Shown here: piece by piece, positions 6,628 through 7,852 of the stretch
How the letters are laid out: every line of letters starts with the position of its first letter
Numbering within the stretch: the first letter of the stretch is position 1
Source: Lachnospiraceae bacterium UBA1718
Lineage (GTDB): Bacteria > Bacillota > Clostridia > Lachnospirales > Lachnospiraceae
Length of the DNA stretch: 7,852 bases
Assembly: GCA_002317245.1 (NCBI GenBank)
Contig: DCIU01000060.1
Span: 851-8,702 of the forward strand
Reading direction: 5' to 3'
Program-made: the position numbers and the translations under genes
The notes under the pieces: model-generated
Databases searched by the model: none
What the model was told of the DNA's origin: nothing
The model's input: only the letters and a program-made list of their open reading frames with translations

Positions 6628-7164
6628 TTAGGCGTCTGCTTCCTCATCGGCTTCCTCATCGGCTTTCTCGTCAGCTTCTGTGGCGACTTTCAGCTTAAGC
6701 TTTTCTGCTCTGTTTCGCTCCCTTAATTCCTTAAAAAAAGATGATAAGAGTTCTGAACACTCCTCCTCCATAATTCCTCTGACAATCTCCACCTGATGAT
6801 TGAACTGAGGTACCTGGAGAATATTAAGAATTGATCCAGCGCAGCCTGCCTTAGGATTCATGCATCCAATTACCACCGTGGGAATCCTGGCCTGAACTAT
6901 GGCTCCCGCGCACATCTGACATGGCTCTAAGGTAACATACATAGTGCACTCCTCCAGACGCCAGTCCCCCATTGCCTTGCTTGCCTTCCTAATAGCGATG
7001 AGCTCAGCATGCGACAGGGTATTCTTGTCAGTCTTACGCCTGTTATAGCCACGGCCAATTATTCTGCCCTGATATTCAATTACACATCCTATAGGAACCT
7101 CTCCAAGAGCTGCCGCCTTACGGGCAAGCTTCAGAGCTTCCTTCATATACTTACTGTCTGTCAT
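6628..7164 (-). CDS. tadA: tRNA-specific adenosine deaminase TadA
   Basis: TadA converts A34 to inosine in the tRNA-Arg(ACG) anticodon in the cytoplasm. In the 178-residue protein from ATG 7164, the zinc/catalytic HAE motif lies at 52-54 (His52 a zinc ligand, Glu54 the proton shuttle) and PCQMC at 81-85 supplies the other two cysteine ligands (82 and 85). The N-terminal helix and GEVPIGCVI segment (21-29) are typical of TadA rather than cytidine deaminases. The ordinary enzyme ends near residue 150. Here a charged helix and a four-residue acidic repeat (ADEK/ADEE) are added. An in-frame GTG at 7167 is an alternative start. GGGAG at 7183-7179 is 11 bases from the GTG and 14 from the ATG, so the start is uncertain by one codon. 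An upstream in-frame ATG at 7176 is closed at once by TAA. The tadA-SRP RNA order matches Bacillus. Confidence 0.93.
   Translation of the reverse strand: MTDSKYMKEALKLARKAAALGEVPIGCVIEYQGRIIGRGYNRRKTDKNTLSHAELIAIRKASKAMGDWRLEECTMYVTLEPCQMCAGAIVQARIPTVVIGCMNPKAGCAGSILNILQVPQFNHQVEIVRGIMEEECSELLSSFFKELRERNRAEKLKLKVATEADEKADEEADEEADA
6638..6673 (-). repeat. 12-base tandem repeat in the 3' end of tadA
   Basis: On the + strand GCTTCCTCATCG occurs twice in perfect tandem (6638-6649, 6650-6661), followed by a third, degenerate copy (6662-6673). Translated on the - strand it gives the ADEK/ADEE/ADEE acidic tail. The unit length is a multiple of three, so gain or loss of units would keep the frame. 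Confidence 0.8.
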
Positions 7165-7204
7165 CACTTATACCATTACTCCCAAGGCTTCCAAGCCATA
7201 AGTT

Positions 7205-7210
7205 ATTATA
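7205..7210 (-). promoter_or_regulatory. -10 box of tadA
   Basis: An exact TATAAT on the - strand (7210-7205) predicts a start near 7198, giving a leader of roughly 33 bases before tadA. The -35 region at the usual spacing (TAGCTT, 7233-7228) is poor and overlaps the -10 box of the divergent activase gene. The leader contains GGCTT-N2-AAGCC (7186-7197), a small inverted repeat. Confidence 0.55.
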
Positions 7211-7231
7211 CACTTACTAGGGCAAAGAAGC

Positions 7232-7237
7232 TATAAT
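7232..7237 (+). promoter_or_regulatory. -10 box of the activase gene, positioned for a leaderless mRNA
   Basis: An exact TATAAT at 7232-7237 predicts transcription from 7244 or 7245, and the activase ATG begins at 7245. The -35 region at 17-base spacing would be TACACT (7209-7214), a weak match that overlaps the tadA -10 box on the other strand. The two promoters therefore lie back to back and probably cannot both be occupied at once. Confidence 0.6.
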
Positions 7238-7244
7238 ACCTTAT

Positions 7245-7852
7245 ATGGATATACATGGATTAACCAAGACAACTTTATTAGACTATCCAGGCCATGTGGC
7301 CTCAACTATCTTCACTGCGGGCTGCAATTTCCGCTGTCCCTTCTGCCATAATGGTGACCTGGTCCTTCACCCTGGAATCTATCCCGTTATCAGCGAAGAG
7401 GAAGTGCTTAGCCATCTGAATAAACGCCGCAAGGTCTTAGGCGGTGTCTGCATCACTGGAGGCGAACCAACTCTTCAGCCAGATCTCATTCCTTTCCTTG
7501 AAAAAGTTAAGGCAACTGGGCTTCTTATCAAGCTTGATACTAACGGATACAGGCCTGATGTGCTTAAGAATGTATTATATAATGGCCTTGTGAACTATGT
7601 TGCCATGGATATCAAAGCAGGCCGGGATAATTACTCTAAGGCTACTGGCATTCCGGTTGACATAACTCAAGTCAGCGAGTCTGTCGATTTACTGGCAGCT
7701 TCCGGCCTCGACCATGAATTCCGCACCACCTGCGTCAACGGCATCCATACTGCTGCCGACTTCGAGGACATAGCTAACTGGCTCCCAGCAGACTCCAAGT
7801 ATTTCATTCAGAGTTTTAAGGCGGGCGAAGCTGTCATTGACAAAAGCTGTAG
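7245..7852 (+). CDS. Anaerobic ribonucleotide reductase activating protein (NrdG-type radical SAM), 3' end cut by window
   Basis: The first 202 residues are present. This family uses S-adenosylmethionine and a 4Fe-4S cluster to put a glycyl radical on the anaerobic ribonucleotide reductase NrdD, enabling DNA precursor synthesis without oxygen. The cluster motif CNFRCPFC supplies Cys27, Cys31 and Cys34. TGGEP (71-75) is the SAM-binding motif, followed by DTNG (98-101) and MDIKA (121-125). The N-terminal GLTKTTLLDYPG (5-16) is typical of the NrdG2-like branch (TIGR02495 type) and fixes the start at the ATG at 7245, because any later start would remove it. No Shine-Dalgarno sequence precedes this ATG. 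Homologues in this broad branch are sometimes named pyruvate formate-lyase activating enzyme, so the target could be another glycyl-radical enzyme. NrdD is not in the window; the gene is divergent from tadA. Confidence 0.85.
   Translation, partial: MDIHGLTKTTLLDYPGHVASTIFTAGCNFRCPFCHNGDLVLHPGIYPVISEEEVLSHLNKRRKVLGGVCITGGEPTLQPDLIPFLEKVKATGLLIKLDTNGYRPDVLKNVLYNGLVNYVAMDIKAGRDNYSKATGIPVDITQVSESVDLLAASGLDHEFRTTCVNGIHTAADFEDIANWLPADSKYFIQSFKAGEAVIDKSC

Noticed and set aside
7009..7236. 75-residue + strand open frame across the 5' part of tadA.
   Set aside because: It is antisense to the conserved tadA start region and runs through both divergent -10 boxes; no protein motif seen.
1..7852. CRISPR arrays, insertion sequences, tRNA genes, or a defence or mobile system.
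   Set aside because: No spaced direct repeats, transposase or integrase motifs, terminal repeats or tRNA cloverleaf were found. All genes fit ordinary chromosomal functions.

Overview
The window reads as a chromosomal segment of an anaerobic, moderately AT-rich Firmicute, most likely a plant-fibre- or gut-associated member of the Lachnospiraceae (Butyrivibrio/Pseudobutyrivibrio-like). This rests on a beta-glucosidase with the swapped domain order known from Butyrivibrio and Ruminococcus, an oxygen-sensitive nucleotide-reductase activase, a YtrA-type ABC operon, and a tadA-SRP RNA gene order shared with Bacillus. The taxonomic call is inference.

Left part (1-3440, + strand): an autoregulated ABC-transporter operon. 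A short GntR/YtrA-type repressor (60-425) overlaps an ABC ATPase (422-1324), which overlaps a large permease with a soluble C-terminal half (1299-3440). A near-textbook YtrA operator (AGTGTA-13 bp-TACACT) sits at the very start, over the presumed transcription start. A 17-bp perfect hairpin (3467-3506) separates this operon from the convergent gene.

Middle part (3522-6326, - strand): a 934-residue family 3 glycosidase with permuted order (alpha/beta-sandwich, Fn3-like, TIM barrel, then a jelly-roll-like C-terminal module) and no signal peptide. It probably cleaves imported oligosaccharides in the cytoplasm.

Upstream on the - strand (about 6371-6560) is the signal recognition particle RNA, with an intact GGAA helix-8 hairpin and an unusual closing stem that brackets the conserved core. 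The longest reading frame of the glycosidase runs 38 codons back through this RNA; that extension is spurious. Next is tadA (6628-7164, - strand), the tRNA adenosine deaminase, carrying a repetitive acidic tail.

Right end (7245-7852, + strand): the first 202 codons of an NrdG-type radical SAM activase, cut by the window edge and divergent from tadA. The two genes have exact TATAAT boxes back to back. The one for the activase lies so close to its ATG that the mRNA should be leaderless.

I see no mobile element, CRISPR array, tRNA or obvious undescribed multi-gene system. The more interesting points are the SRP RNA architecture, the leaderless activase promoter, the operator match, and the poorly characterised permease domain.
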